Shown here piece after piece: positions 63,979-64,000 of a DNA stretch of 64,000 nucleotides (positions within the stretch are counted from its first letter, which is position 1; every line of letters begins with the position of its first letter). The DNA comes from Rhinopomastus cyanomelas (Eukaryota; Chordata; Aves; Bucerotiformes; Rhinopomastidae): the NCBI GenBank assembly GCA_013400115.1, contig VXBP01002567.1:310001-374000 (forward strand), in the 5' to 3' direction. The notes under the pieces are model-generated. The model saw only the letters and a program-made list of their open reading frames with translations. It had not been told where the DNA came from and ran no database searches. A program made the translations under genes and the position numbers.

Positions 63979-64000
63979 GGCACTGGAATGGGCTGCCCAG
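63979..64000 (+). mobile_element. CR1 type A, cut by the window end
   Basis: GGCACTGGAATGGGCTGCCC is the start of the segment that normally precedes AGGGGGGTTGTGGAGTC in CR1. The element continues beyond the window. Confidence 0.85.

Noticed and set aside
1..64000. Endogenous retrovirus or LTR elements
   Set aside because: I looked for paired terminal repeats, primer-binding-site and polypurine-like patterns and protein text typical of retroviral genes and saw none. The only reverse transcriptase text belongs to CR1.
1..64000. tRNA or other structured RNA genes
   Set aside because: No A-box and B-box pair with a plausible cloverleaf was found by eye on either strand; a covariance-model search would be needed to exclude diverged copies.
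1..64000. A novel multi-gene system
   Set aside because: No cluster of real genes is present. All repeated structure can be traced to CR1 or simple repeats, so a gene-based system cannot be supported.

Overview
This looks like a piece of a bird nuclear chromosome, not a bacterial or viral replicon. The main evidence is a very large number of CR1 LINE retrotransposon copies. They end in the octamer tail typical of CR1 (repeats of ATTCTATG or GTTCTGTG) and carry recognisable pieces of the CR1 reverse transcriptase (protein motifs such as RPHLEYCVQFWAP and FADDT). By hand I count about 65 copies or fragments covering roughly 17.5 kb, about 27% of the window. Copies of one subfamily are very similar to each other. 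CR1 load this high with recent activity is known from woodpeckers and their relatives (Piciformes), so I infer a piciform or closely related bird. That is an inference, not a proof.

I find no protein-coding gene, rRNA or tRNA that I can support. Most open frames are CR1 sense or antisense frames or chance frames in repeats. The background between CR1 copies looks intergenic or intronic. A few CR1-free stretches (about 6.06-7.14, 8.2-9.0, 43.8-44.4, 52.6-53.1, 54.3-54.7, 58.7-59.1 and 61.2-61.8 kb) have the A/T-rich, TAAT-containing look of conserved non-coding regulatory DNA, but only an alignment could show that. Two unexplained open regions on the minus strand (about 1171-1845 and 63181-63915) are noted without a function.

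I sort the CR1 copies into four descriptive types. Type A is young and dominant: its 3' end reads GGATTGGACTAGATGATC, a short spacer, then TCCAATCCCTAATG. Type B has GGTTGGACTTGATGATC and a segment read as GGGTGAACTTGTA; it was also recently active, since two copies are nested inside type A copies. Type C has GGGCTGGGCTGGATGAG. Type D covers older copies of the classical CR1 pattern, including one ORF1 esterase-tail remnant and several reverse transcriptase core pieces.

Layout: 0-8 kb has scattered short plus-strand type A tails; 10-18 kb alternates longer copies with unique DNA; 20-24 kb has many short, often inverted pieces; 24.9-25.5 kb has an old copy with ORF1 remnants; 30.5-31.1 kb has two RT pieces; 32.9-33.2 kb is an A/T island; 34.8-38.5 kb holds two CR1 copies with internal tandem repeats; 41-43.8 kb is a dense nested CR1 cluster; 46.9-47.1 kb is a (CA)-rich satellite; 49.5-49.7 kb is CpG-rich; 50.5-57.7 kb is again CR1-dense.

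The most interesting material concerns how CR1 inserts: compensatory changes in the 3' terminal hairpin between subfamilies, pairs of copies joined head to head with a 3' tail at each outer end, insertions landing in the tails of earlier copies, two nested insertions, and one copy flanked by a 19-bp near-identical direct repeat. I do not see a new defence system, operon or other gene-based system.
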